This document shows, one piece after another, positions 8,346-15,644 of a DNA stretch of 64,000 nucleotides (its first letter is position 1; the number at the start of each line of letters is the position of its first letter). A program made the translations under genes and the position numbers. The DNA is from Ectothiorhodospira marina (GTDB lineage: Bacteria; Pseudomonadota; Gammaproteobacteria; Ectothiorhodospirales; Ectothiorhodospiraceae), in the NCBI RefSeq assembly GCF_900109495.1, contig NZ_FOAA01000007.1, forward strand, positions 62,001 to 126,000. Reading direction: 5' to 3'. The notes beneath the pieces were generated by a model that worked only from the letters and a program-made list of their open reading frames with translations, was not told the DNA's origin and did no database searches.

Positions 8346-9926
8346 CTAGTGCCGGAAGTGGCGCATGCCGGTGAACATCATCGCCATGCCGTGCTCGTTG
8401 GCGGCGGCGATGACCTCTTCGTCCCGCATGGAGCCGCCGGGCTGGATCACGGCGGTGATGCCCGCCTCGTGGGCGGCATCGATGCCGTCGCGGAAGGGGA
8501 AGAAGGCGTCCGAGGCCATCACCGAGCCGGCCACCTGCAGGTTCTCATCGGCGGCCTTGATCCCGGCGATGCGGGCGGAATACACCCGGCTCATCTGCCC
8601 GGCACCCACGCCGATGGTCTGGCCGTCGCGCACATAGACAATCGCATTGGACTTGACGAACTTCGCCGCCCGCCAGGCAAACAGCAGATCCGACTGCTCC
8701 TGCACGGTAGGGGCCCGCTCGGACACCTGGCGCAGGTCTGCTGCCAGCACCTGCCCCAGGTCGCGATCCTGGACCAGCAGGCCGCCATTGACGCGCTTGA
8801 AGTCCCAGGCGGGCGAGGGGTTGTCATCCCACTGACCGCACTCCAGCAGGCGCACATTGGGCTTGCCGGCCACGGCCTGGGCCGCCTCGGGCAGCACCTG
8901 CGGGGCGATGATCACCTCCACGAACTGGCGGGCGACGATGGCCTGGGCCGTGGCGCCGTCCAGGGGGCGGTTGAAGGCGATGATGCCGCCGAAGGCGGAG
9001 GTGGGGTCGGTCTGAAAGGCCTTGTCATAGGCGGAGAGGCAGTCATGGGCCACCGCCACGCCGCAGGGGTTGGCATGCTTGACGATCACGCAGGCCGGCT
9101 CGGCAAACTGCTTCACGCACTCCAGGGCGGCATCGGTATCGGCAATATTGTTGAAGGACAGGGCCTTGCCCTGGATCTGCCGGGCCGAGGCCACGCCGGC
9201 CTCGGCGGGCTGGTGCTCACGGTAGAAGGCGGCGGCCTGGTGCGGGTTCTCCCCGTAACGCAGGTCCAGGGCCTTCTCGAACTGCACCGAGAAGGTACCC
9301 GGGAAGGCCTCACGGCTGCCGTCCTCGGCCATGGTGGTCAGATAGTTGGCGATGGCGCTGTCATAGCGACCGGTATGGGCATAGGCCTTGGCCGCCAGTT
9401 CAAAGCGCAGGCGTTGGGGTAGGGCACCGTTGCCGCTCTCCAGGGCGTCGAGCACCCGATCGTAGTCGGCCGGGTCCACGACGATGCCCACCGAGGCGTG
9501 ATTCTTGGCCGCGGCCCGCACCATGGCGGGTCCGCCAATGTCGATGTTCTCGATGGCGTCTTCCAGGGTGCAGTCGGGCTTGGCCACGGTGGCCTCGAAC
9601 GGGTACAGATTCACCACCACCAGGTCGATGGGCGGGATGTCATGTGCCTGCATGGCCTCATCGTCCACGCCGCGACGACCCAGGATGCCCCCGTGAATCT
9701 TCGGGTGCAGGGTCTTCACCCGCCCGGCCATCATCTCGGGGAAGCCGGTGTGGGCCGACACCTCCTTGACGGGCACGCCAGCCTCGGCCAGCAAACGGGC
9801 GGTGCCGCCGGTGGAGAGGATCTCCACTCCGCGCCCGGCCAGGGCCTGGGCAAAGGGCAGCAGCCCCGTCTTGTCGGAAACGCTGATCAGGGCGCGGGTC
9901 ACGGGTCGGGAATCGGCTTGGGTCAT
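8346..9926 (-). CDS. purH: Bifunctional AICAR formyltransferase / IMP cyclohydrolase PurH
   Basis: Catalyses the last two steps of IMP synthesis. At 526 aa it has the usual two-part form: an N-terminal MGS-like IMP cyclohydrolase domain (about 1-200, with ISVSDKTGL and STGGTARLL) and a C-terminal AICAR transformylase (about 200-526, with [20 protein letters not shown] and FPFRDGID). The start gives [19 protein letters not shown], two residues ahead of the usual N-terminus plus a short leader. A TATAAT hexamer sits about 40 nt upstream. In many relatives fis precedes purH; it is not here, and a candidate small-RNA gene occupies the upstream gap. Confidence 0.96.
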   Translation of the reverse strand: MTQADSRPVTRALISVSDKTGLLPFAQALAGRGVEILSTGGTARLLAEAGVPVKEVSAHTGFPEMMAGRVKTLHPKIHGGILGRRGVDDEAMQAHDIPPIDLVVVNLYPFEATVAKPDCTLEDAIENIDIGGPAMVRAAAKNHASVGIVVDPADYDRVLDALESGNGALPQRLRFELAAKAYAHTGRYDSAIANYLTTMAEDGSREAFPGTFSVQFEKALDLRYGENPHQAAAFYREHQPAEAGVASARQIQGKALSFNNIADTDAALECVKQFAEPACVIVKHANPCGVAVAHDCLSAYDKAFQTDPTSAFGGIIAFNRPLDGATAQAIVARQFVEVIIAPQVLPEAAQAVAGKPNVRLLECGQWDDNPSPAWDFKRVNGGLLVQDRDLGQVLAADLRQVSERAPTVQEQSDLLFAWRAAKFVKSNAIVYVRDGQTIGVGAGQMSRVYSARIAGIKAADENLQVAGSVMASDAFFPFRDGIDAAHEAGITAVIQPGGSMRDEEVIAAANEHGMAMMFTGMRHFRH

Positions 9927-9962
9927 GGTCGTCTACTACGGTTGGGGGCGAAAAAAACGGGA

Positions 9963-9968
9963 ATTATA
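9963..9968 (-). promoter_or_regulatory. Likely -10 element of the purH promoter
   Basis: On the minus strand a perfect TATAAT lies 37 nt before the purH ATG. The -35 is weak; TTGGCC 19 nt upstream is the best candidate. Because the terminator at 10038-10066 lies farther upstream, purH needs a promoter in this interval. Confidence 0.45.
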
Positions 9969-10037
9969 CGCGGCGGGCACAGCACAAGGCCAACGATGCC
10001 AGGCTGCTGCGAAAGGGCCTGACCCTGACGATCGGCC

Positions 10038-10066
10038 AAAAAAAAGCGCGGCTTGAGGAGCCGCGC
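10038..10066 (-). terminator. Intrinsic terminator of the candidate small RNA
   Basis: On the minus strand GCGCGGCT and AGCCGCGC form a perfect 8-bp stem with a 5-nt loop, followed by eight T residues (10045-10038). This is a textbook Rho-independent terminator. Confidence 0.9.
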
Positions 10067-10129
10067 CAAAACCACCAAAGGAGGATGGAGGAGTATACCG
10101 AACCCCGGAATTGCTCCAGGAAACAGTAT
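10038..10129 (-). ncRNA. Candidate small RNA with anti-Shine-Dalgarno-like pyrimidine motifs
   Basis: An orphan promoter (10136-10164) and a strong intrinsic terminator (10038-10066) define a transcript of about 92 nt in the 324-bp purH-ferredoxin gap. The only minus-strand reading frame across it runs through both promoter and terminator, so it does not look coding. The transcript carries CUCCUCCAUCCUCCUUU (10077-10093 on the other strand), whose CCUCC blocks resemble the 16S anti-Shine-Dalgarno and could pair with ribosome-binding sites, as known CU-rich riboregulators do. The family is not one I recognise. An alternative is that the hairpin only terminates the upstream ferredoxin operon. 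Confidence 0.5.
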
Positions 10130-10135
10130 GGCTCT

Positions 10136-10164
10136 AATATCGTATGCTGCAGTGCACATGTCAA
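10136..10164 (-). promoter_or_regulatory. Sigma-70-type promoter of the candidate small RNA
   Basis: On the minus strand a perfect TTGACA (10164-10159) is followed after 17 nt by GATATT (10141-10136), four of six matches to TATAAT. Predicted start of transcription is near 10129. Confidence 0.55.
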
Positions 10165-10250
10165 GCCCCACAGTGGGTTAGCCGCGATCTGGGTGATGAG
10201 CGGCCGGACTCCGGGGATGAATGGTGCGATGCACCATCGGGGTGCGGCCA

Positions 10251-10556
10251 TCAGAGCTTGAGACGCTCCACCACCCGTCCATGCTGCAGGTGCTCATCGA
10301 CGATCTCGTCGATGTCCTGCTCATCCGCAAATGTGTACCAGACCCCTTCCGGGTAGACGACGGCCACCGGTCCCTCGTTGCAGCGATCCAGGCAGCCAGC
10401 CACGTTTACCCGCACGCCGCCCTTGCCGGTGAGGTTCAGGGCCTTGGCGCGTTGCTTGGCGTGGTTGCGCAGCTCGCTGGCGCGGAAGTGCTCGCAGCAG
10501 TTGCCGTCGTCACGGTCGTTGGTGCAGAAGAAGATGTGTCGCTTGTAATAGGCCAT
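10251..10556 (-). CDS. Thioredoxin-like [2Fe-2S] ferredoxin
   Basis: A small (101 aa) ferredoxin of the thioredoxin-like [2Fe-2S] family. Cysteines at 11, 20/21, 55 and 59 (FFCTN, NCCEHF, GCLDRCNEG) give the C-x8/9-C...C-x3-C pattern of that fold. It begins MAYYKRHIFFC at ATG 10556, one base after the stop of the DUF481 gene, so the two are probably co-transcribed; a longer reading would run into that gene. Partner proteins are unknown, so the role is limited to electron transfer. The inverted repeat ATGGTGC-GAT-GCACCAT (10221-10237) just after the stop may protect the mRNA end. Confidence 0.85.
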   Translation of the reverse strand: MAYYKRHIFFCTNDRDDGNCCEHFRASELRNHAKQRAKALNLTGKGGVRVNVAGCLDRCNEGPVAVVYPEGVWYTFADEQDIDEIVDEHLQHGRVVERLKL

Positions 10557-10557
10557 A

Positions 10558-11295
10558 TCAGTTCCACAGATCGTAGACCAGGCTGATGGAGGTGACGGTA
10601 TCCGTCTTTTCCCGATCCTCGGGCACATCGGTATTATGCTTCACTGTGAGGGCAAATCGAGTGGTGAACTTGTCATTCAGGCGATAGCGCAGGGCGCTGA
10701 TGGATTCCACCTCGGTATTGTTGTCGCCCGCCTGGATCAGCAGGTCCTCCGTGAAGCGCAGGGCGTCGTTGATGCGGTAATCCAGGGCGCCAGCGCCTCG
10801 AAGGATCGTTTCATCTTCGTTTCCCCCCCCTTCAAGTCGAGCCTGCCGCAGACCGGCACCCGCCTCCAGGTCCAGTCGGAAGTGTTCGGTATCGGCCACG
10901 CGGCGACCGTAGCCTGCCGACAGGGCGCGTTGGTAATCATAGCCGCTGAAGCGATCCTTCTCGCCGCGCAGCACCCCGAACAGGTAATCCCGTTCGGTGA
11001 GTTTGCGATCCGTCTGGAAGGTGCCCAGGTAGCGTTCCTGGGTGGTTGCACCATCCTCCGAGCCGCTATAAGCCTCCAGCTGCAACGTGTGTCGCCACAG
11101 GGGGATTTCGTAGCGCAGGCGGCTGCGCGCGGTGATGTTCTGCGCATCGGTGTTGCCAGTGGAGAGCATGGCCCCGAACTCCGCATCTCCGCTCCAGCCT
11201 GCATCTTCTCCCCACTCGGCGGACAGGATGGGGGAGACCAGCATCAAGGCACTGCTACAATAGGCGCAAAGCAACCGCGTACGAAACACGTTCAT
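10558..11295 (-). CDS. DUF481 (YdiY-like) outer-membrane protein
   Basis: A 245-aa protein of the DUF481 family, in which YdiY-type members are beta-barrels of the outer membrane, often salt-induced. The first ~27 residues form a signal peptide (hydrophobic core LLCAYCSSALMLVSPILSA). The mature part has alternating amphipathic strands and ends in LVYDLWN, with a terminal aromatic region suited to barrel insertion. I take ATG 11295 as start; a GTG immediately before it (11298) is also possible. Function is unknown beyond the envelope location. It heads a two-gene unit with the ferredoxin. Confidence 0.8.
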   Translation of the reverse strand: MNVFRTRLLCAYCSSALMLVSPILSAEWGEDAGWSGDAEFGAMLSTGNTDAQNITARSRLRYEIPLWRHTLQLEAYSGSEDGATTQERYLGTFQTDRKLTERDYLFGVLRGEKDRFSGYDYQRALSAGYGRRVADTEHFRLDLEAGAGLRQARLEGGGNEDETILRGAGALDYRINDALRFTEDLLIQAGDNNTEVESISALRYRLNDKFTTRFALTVKHNTDVPEDREKTDTVTSISLVYDLWN

Positions 11296-11391
11296 CACTC
11301 CCTTTATGATCCAGTTTGAGGGCGAACCCTAACAGATCCGCCGCTTGCAGTTCTCGGTCACCGCCTGAAACCCAACCCGAGTCAGCACCGC

Positions 11392-13173
11392 ATGAATCCC
11401 CTTGCCCTGTTCCGCAGATCCCAACCAGCACCCGCGCGGAAACCCGGATCCTCCCTGGTGCCCTTCGCGCCCCGGAAGAAGGACTATACGTCCCTCGAGG
11501 ATACGGACCTGTGCGTCAAGTGCGGCCTGTGTCTGCCTCATTGCCCCACCTATCGGGTCACCCTGGACGAGGGAGACTCGCCCAGGGGTCGGATCACGCT
11601 CATGCAGGGGCTGATGCAGGGCCATCTTCAGGATGATGCGGCGGTGCGCCGGCATCTGGAGAGCTGCGTGCAATGCCGGGCCTGCGAGGCGGTGTGCCCC
11701 TCCCTGGTGCCCTTCGGGCGTCTCATGGACGCGGCACGTGCCGAATTGATCCCCCCAGGCGGTCGCGGGCCGATGAAGGGCTACCTGCTGCGCCACGAGC
11801 GGGGTCGGCGCGTGGCGGCGCGTTCCTTCCGTTTGGCACAGATGCTGGGCCTGGTGCGCCTGGCCAGCTGGCTGGGCTCCCGTCGCCGTCCCGGGATGGC
11901 CCGGGCAGCTTCCTACGTCCTGGGCATGCCGCTGACCCGGGGCCTTCGGGTCATTCCCGTGAAAGAGGTGCCCCGGTTGCCCGCGCCTGGGGTGGATACA
12001 TCGCCGGCCGACACATCCGGTCGCCCCCTGCCAAGCCTGTCGGCCCCAAGACCGCCGCAGCAGTCGGTGGCTCCGGAGGCGGATACGTCATCATCGCAGT
12101 CGGAACGGGCAGGGCGGCCGGACGCTGGTGCACCTCCGGCAGGGCGTCAGGAGGCCTCCCGGCAGGGTCAGCAGGGTCAGCAGGGTCAGCAGGGTCAGCA
12201 GGGTCAGCAGGGTCAGCAGGGTCAGCAGGATAAGCAGGATAAGCAGGATAAGCAGGATAAGCAGGATAGGCAGGATAGGCAGGATAGGCAGGATAGGCAG
12301 GAGGCTGACGGCGCGGCCGGTCAGGGCGCCGCGAAGCCCGCGGCTGCCTCGGTGGTCGCCAAGATGCCGCGTGCCGAGAAAGGCCAGGGAAACAGTCAGG
12401 ACAAGCTTCCGGTGTTGACTGGCAAGGCCCAGACCCAGGCCCAGGCCCGGGCCATCACCCTGTTCACCGGCTGCACCGGCGAGGCCCTGGATGCCCAGGC
12501 CGTGCAGGCCACCCGTCAGGTGCTGGAATGCCTGGGTTATCGGGTGGCGGTCCCCGAGGGACAGGTGTGCTGCGGTGCTCTGGACCAGCACGCCGGTCGC
12601 CCCAAGGCCGCCGCCGACCTGGCGCGGCGCAACCAGGCGCTCATGGGCGGGCAGGGCGGCCCGGTGCTCAGCCTGAACAGCGGCTGCCGGGCACATCTCA
12701 AGTCCGAGGCCTATGCCTTCCCCGAGTTGGGCGATCATGCCCTGATGGGCCGGGTGGCCGACCTGTGCGTGTTGCTGGCCAAGGAGGATCTCAAGCCCCT
12801 GAAGCTGCGTCGCGAGCCGCTCAAGGTGGCCGTACACACCCCGTGCACCCTGCGCCATGTCCTCAAGGAACACGAGGCCCTGGAGGCCCTGGCCCGTCGT
12901 CTGCCGGGTGTGGAAGTGCTCACCCTGCCGGAGAATGCCCTGTGCTGCGGCGCCGCCGGCAGCTACATGCTCACGCATCCTAAAATGGCCGATCAACTGC
13001 TGGCGCCAAAACTGGATGCCCTGGCGCAGATGGCGCCGGATGTACTGCTCACCGCCAATGTGGGCTGCGCCATCCATTTCGTCACAGGCCTCAAGCGCCG
13101 CCGCCTCCCCATCCAGGTGCTGGGCCCGGCTGAGTTACTCCAGGCCCGGACCACCCAGGGCCACCCCGGCTGA
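11392..13173 (+). CDS. GlcF-like (Fe-S)-binding CCG-domain protein with a repeat insert
   Basis: A 593-aa Fe-S oxidoreductase subunit resembling glycolate oxidase GlcF. Two [4Fe-4S] motifs are at about 41-52 (CVKCGLCLPHCP) and 92-103 (CVQCRACEAVCP). Two CCG domains follow (FTGCTGEALD...VCCGALDQH, and VHTPCTLRHV...ALCCGAAGSY), typical of heterodisulfide-reductase-like modules. GlcF is about 400 aa; the excess is a linker at roughly 195-330 rich in Ala, Pro, Gln and Ser, containing seven GQQ, four DKQ and four DRQ triplets. No glcD/glcE partner is adjacent, so the substrate is unknown. Glycolate or lactate oxidation is inference from the family. Confidence 0.8.
   Translation: MNPLALFRRSQPAPARKPGSSLVPFAPRKKDYTSLEDTDLCVKCGLCLPHCPTYRVTLDEGDSPRGRITLMQGLMQGHLQDDAAVRRHLESCVQCRACEAVCPSLVPFGRLMDAARAELIPPGGRGPMKGYLLRHERGRRVAARSFRLAQMLGLVRLASWLGSRRRPGMARAASYVLGMPLTRGLRVIPVKEVPRLPAPGVDTSPADTSGRPLPSLSAPRPPQQSVAPEADTSSSQSERAGRPDAGAPPAGRQEASRQGQQGQQGQQGQQGQQGQQGQQDKQDKQDKQDKQDRQDRQDRQDRQEADGAAGQGAAKPAAASVVAKMPRAEKGQGNSQDKLPVLTGKAQTQAQARAITLFTGCTGEALDAQAVQATRQVLECLGYRVAVPEGQVCCGALDQHAGRPKAAADLARRNQALMGGQGGPVLSLNSGCRAHLKSEAYAFPELGDHALMGRVADLCVLLAKEDLKPLKLRREPLKVAVHTPCTLRHVLKEHEALEALARRLPGVEVLTLPENALCCGAAGSYMLTHPKMADQLLAPKLDALAQMAPDVLLTANVGCAIHFVTGLKRRRLPIQVLGPAELLQARTTQGHPG
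12166..12300 (+). repeat. In-frame 9-nt minisatellite (15 units)
   Basis: Fifteen consecutive 9-nt units: seven GGTCAGCAG, then four encoding DKQ and four encoding DRQ. Unit length divisible by three keeps the frame open. The step changes between blocks indicate successive expansions. Array length probably varies between strains. Confidence 0.95.
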
Positions 13174-13555
13174 CCGACGATATGACCGTTGTAACCGTTG
13201 TGAATGATATGTAGGGGTCGTTCGCGAACGACCCGCGCGGTGTATTCGAGGTACATGCCCTGTCAGTCAGGCGCAGTGGCATCCGAAGCAGCGGCCGGGC
13301 GCTTCGCGAAGCGCCCGTACGAAAAAGGGGTCCGTCCCCTTTTCACGCAGGCCCGGACCACCCAGGGCCACCCCGGCTGACCGACGATATGACCGTTGTA
13401 ACCGTTGTGAATGATATGTAGGGGTCGTTCGCGAACGACCCGCGCGGTGTATTCGAGGTGCATGCCCTGTCAGTCAGGCGCAGTGGCATCCGAAGCAGCG
13501 GCCGGGCGCTTCGCGAAGCGCCCGTACGAAAAAAGGGGTCCGTCCCCTTTTTCTG
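13141..13555. repeat. 207-bp tandem duplication containing a gene's 3' end and three palindromes
   Basis: The block at 13141 repeats at 13348. Each unit starts with the last 33 bp of the GlcF-like gene, including its stop, then GTAG-tagged GGGTCGTTCGCGAACGACCC (13215-13234, 13422-13441), GGGCGCTTCGCGAAGCGCCC (13297-13316, 13504-13523) and GGGGTCCGTCCCC (near 13326 and 13533). The copies differ at a few bases. This fills the 476-bp gap before coq7; no gene is seen in it. Confidence 0.9.
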
Positions 13556-13649
13556 CTTTTCACTAGGGCCGCTCCCACTAGGGTTCCGGCTTGAGTGGTG
13601 GCGGTGTCACCCTGTACTCTTGTCAGGTATCCACCCGAGACTTGCACCC

Positions 13650-14291
13650 ATGCGCCGACTCTCCCCCACCGATCGCCTGCTGTCTGCGTGCGACGAGGCC
13701 CTGTGTACGCTGTTTGGTCGCCCCCGGGCCACCGAACGCCCCAATCCCGCCGAGCAGATCCCCGAGCCCGATCTGGATGACAACGCACGGGCGCTCTCCG
13801 CCCGCCTGATGCGGGTGAATCACGCCGGCGAGGTGGCAGCCCAAGGGCTGTACCAGGGCCAGGCACTCACTGCCCGCAGCGAGGAAGTGCGTCAGCGCAT
13901 GGAGCGCTCCGCCCGGGAGGAGAACGATCACCTGGCCTGGTGCTCCCGCCGCCTGGAGTTCCTGGATGGGCACACCAGCCTGCTCAACCCCCTATGGTAT
14001 GCCGGCTCGTTTACCCTGGGGGCCCTGGCCGGTGCGGCCGGGGACAAGTGGAGCCTGGGGTTCGTGAACGAGACGGAGCAGCAGGTGGTACGCCACCTGG
14101 ATGAGCATCTGGGGCGCATTGTTCCCGAGGATGCCCCCACTCGCGCCGTGCTGGAACAGATGAAGATCGACGAAGCCCATCATGGCGAACTGGCCATGTC
14201 CCTGGGGGGCGCACAACTGCCCTGGCCGGTGCGGCGATTGATGATGCCCATGGTGGCCAAGGTCATGACCCGGACCGCGTATTGGGTTTGA
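13650..14291 (+). CDS. coq7: Coq7-type demethoxyubiquinone hydroxylase
   Basis: A 213-aa membrane-associated diiron monooxygenase that adds a hydroxyl in ubiquinone synthesis (2-polyprenyl-3-methyl-6-methoxy-1,4-benzoquinone monooxygenase). Iron ligands visible are E61 (NHAGEVAAQ), E91/H94 (EENDHLAW) and the later E-x2-H in DEAHHGE. Length and motif spacing fit the family. I start at ATG 13650; readings that extend further upstream run through the repeat. It replaces the flavoprotein UbiF of enterobacteria. ubiH and ubiI lie about 30 kb away. Confidence 0.93.
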   Translation: MRRLSPTDRLLSACDEALCTLFGRPRATERPNPAEQIPEPDLDDNARALSARLMRVNHAGEVAAQGLYQGQALTARSEEVRQRMERSAREENDHLAWCSRRLEFLDGHTSLLNPLWYAGSFTLGALAGAAGDKWSLGFVNETEQQVVRHLDEHLGRIVPEDAPTRAVLEQMKIDEAHHGELAMSLGGAQLPWPVRRLMMPMVAKVMTRTAYWV

Positions 14292-14294
14292 GAC

Positions 14295-14323
14295 TTGAAA
14301 CAGTGGGCGGATATAGCTAAACT
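14295..14323 (+). promoter_or_regulatory. Probable rplM promoter
   Basis: TTGAAA (14295-14300), 17-nt spacer, TAAACT (14318-14323), about 43 nt before the rplM start. Both hexamers match the sigma-70 consensus at four or more positions. Confidence 0.45.
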
Positions 14324-14365
14324 TCCGCGCTTTCCGTAATTCAAGACCACCCTGGAGTTCAGGCA

Positions 14366-14794
14366 ATGAAGACCTTTAGCGCCAAGCCCGCTGAAGTCAA
14401 CCGCGATTGGTACGTGGTGGACGCCTCCGGCAAGACCCTGGGCCGGCTCGCCACCGAATTGGCTCGTCGCCTGCGTGGCAAGCACAAGCCCGAGTACACC
14501 CCCCACGTGGACACCGGTGACTACATCGTGGTCGTCAATGCCTCCAAGGTACGCCTGAGTGGCAACAAGGACTCCGACAAGATGTACTACCGGCATACCG
14601 GTTACATCGGTCACATGAAATCCGCCAGTGCCCAGCAGATCCGGGACACCCACCCCGAGCGGCTGATTGAAACCGCCGTGAAGGGCATGCTGCCCAAGAA
14701 CCCTCTGGGTCGGGCCATGTTCAAGAAGCTGAAGGTCTACGGCGGCAGCGAACATCGCCACACCGCCCAGCAGCCGCAGCCGCTGGATATCTGA
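14366..14794 (+). CDS. rplM: 50S ribosomal protein L13
   Basis: Ribosomal protein L13, 142 aa, exactly the usual bacterial length. Diagnostic strings include [16 protein letters not shown] near the N-terminus, [10 protein letters not shown], and the conserved [13 protein letters not shown]. It forms the universal rplM-rpsI pair with rpsI 61 bp downstream. In E. coli L13 represses its own operon; no clear leader structure is visible here beyond the promoter-to-start interval. Confidence 0.98.
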   Translation: MKTFSAKPAEVNRDWYVVDASGKTLGRLATELARRLRGKHKPEYTPHVDTGDYIVVVNASKVRLSGNKDSDKMYYRHTGYIGHMKSASAQQIRDTHPERLIETAVKGMLPKNPLGRAMFKKLKVYGGSEHRHTAQQPQPLDI

Positions 14795-14855
14795 ATCACA
14801 TTACCCGTGCGCCGCCCCGTTGCGGCGCCGGACAGCACACAGAGCAGGTCAAGCC

Positions 14856-15248
14856 ATGGCAACAACCCAGAACTACGGAACCGGACGCCGCAAAGAGGCC
14901 TCTGCGCGTGTCTTCCTGCGCCCGGGCAACGGTGACATCGTCGTCAACAAGAAGCCGCTGGAAGAGTTCTTCGGCCGCGAAACCTCCCGCATGGTGGTTC
15001 GCCAGCCGCTGGAAGTCACCGAGAACCTGAATCGCTTCGACGTGGTGGCCACGGTCGCCGGTGGCGGCGCCAACGGTCAGGCCGGCGCCATCCGCCTGGG
15101 CATTGCCCGCGCCCTGGTGGAATACGACGAAAACCTGCGCGGCAAGATGCGCGAGTTCGGCTACCTCACCCGCGACGCCCGTGAGGTTGAGCGTAAGAAG
15201 GTCGGCCTGCGCAAGGCCCGCCGCGCCACGCAGTACAGCAAGCGCTAA
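14856..15248 (+). CDS. rpsI: 30S ribosomal protein S9
   Basis: Ribosomal protein S9, 130 aa, the standard size. It contains [15 protein letters not shown] at the start and ends in the conserved basic tail [11 protein letters not shown], which reaches the P-site tRNA in ribosome structures. ATG 14856 gives the canonical N-terminus. Co-transcribed with rplM. Confidence 0.98.
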   Translation: MATTQNYGTGRRKEASARVFLRPGNGDIVVNKKPLEEFFGRETSRMVVRQPLEVTENLNRFDVVATVAGGGANGQAGAIRLGIARALVEYDENLRGKMREFGYLTRDAREVERKKVGLRKARRATQYSKR

Positions 15249-15266
15249 GCTTTTCTGTTGCTGCCC

Positions 15267-15300
15267 AGGATCGGCACTTGAATTGTCAAGTGCCGATCCT
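15267..15300 (+). terminator. Perfect 15-bp stem-loop after rpsI
   Basis: AGGATCGGCACTTGA (15267-15281) and its exact complement (15286-15300) flank a 4-nt loop, 19 nt after the rpsI stop and 20 nt before tRNA-Gln. No T-run follows, so it may be an mRNA 3'-end stabiliser or processing site between the ribosomal operon and the tRNA rather than a full terminator. Confidence 0.6.
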
Positions 15301-15320
15301 GTAGCGTTAAAGCCATCCCT

Positions 15321-15394
15321 TGGGGGATCGTCTAGCGGTAGGACTACGGACTCTGACTCCGTCAACCCAGGTTCGAATCCTGGTCCCCCAGCCA
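15321..15394 (+). tRNA. tRNA-Gln (anticodon CTG)
   Basis: Complete cloverleaf: acceptor TGGGGGA pairs with TCCCCCA, anticodon stem ACGGA/TCCGT encloses loop CTCTGAC with anticodon CTG, and the T-arm is CCAGG-TTCGAAT-CCTGG. The 3' CCA is encoded after discriminator G. It reads CAG codons, which are abundant in this genome. Confidence 0.97.
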
Positions 15395-15397
15395 TAT

Positions 15398-15434
15398 CCA
15401 CAGAAAAGGCCCCCTTGCGGGGCCTTTTCTGTGG
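15398..15434 (+). terminator. Terminator-like hairpin after tRNA-Gln
   Basis: CCACAGAAAAGGCCCC (15398-15413) pairs perfectly with 15419-15434 over 16 bp. The second arm contains TTTTCT, so transcription could end within it. It sits 3 nt after the tRNA CCA. Confidence 0.75.
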
Positions 15435-15452
15435 GTATCTGTTTGAGGTGCT

Positions 15453-15571
15453 CCAGGGTTCGAACCTGGAAGGTTCACGGTGGGAGCGGGCCTCGCCCGC
15501 GAAAGCGGTGGGCACATAGCTTGGCCCAGGCGCTGCTGTCGCAGCGCATCGCCGGCAGGCCGGCTCCCACA
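15453..15571. repeat. tRNA T-arm-like palindrome and GTGGGAGCGGG elements
   Basis: CCAGGGTTCGAACCTGG (15453-15469) has the form of a tRNA T-arm, without the rest of a tRNA. It is followed by GTGGGAGCGGGCCTCGCCCG (from 15480) and a GCCGGCAGGCCGGCTCCCAC element ending near 15571, both of the Pseudomonas-type REP style. No gene is supported between the tRNA and the regulator. Confidence 0.65.
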
Positions 15572-15644
15572 AAAAGGTGTCCCCTTTTCTTTCCTTTCTG
15601 TTTCCCAGTTGTCCCCCCGCCCCCGGATTGCTATCGTCTCTCCC

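Noticed and set aside
9923-10171. An 82-aa minus-strand frame across the small-RNA candidate
   Set aside because: It would run through a promoter-like sequence and a strong terminator and into the purH start, with no family match.
10085-10200. Plus-strand ATG after AAAGGAGG opposite the small-RNA candidate
   Set aside because: The ribosome-binding site directly abuts the ATG with no spacing, and the frame encodes no recognisable product.
12528-12983. Alternative frames within the GlcF-like gene suggesting a frameshift
   Set aside because: The main frame carries all four Fe-S/CCG motif sets in order, so no shift is needed.
11392-13173. GlcF-like gene and the large FAD/Fe-S gene as one split glycolate oxidase operon
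   Set aside because: They lie 16 kb apart, and the large protein already contains its own Fe-S and CCG domains.
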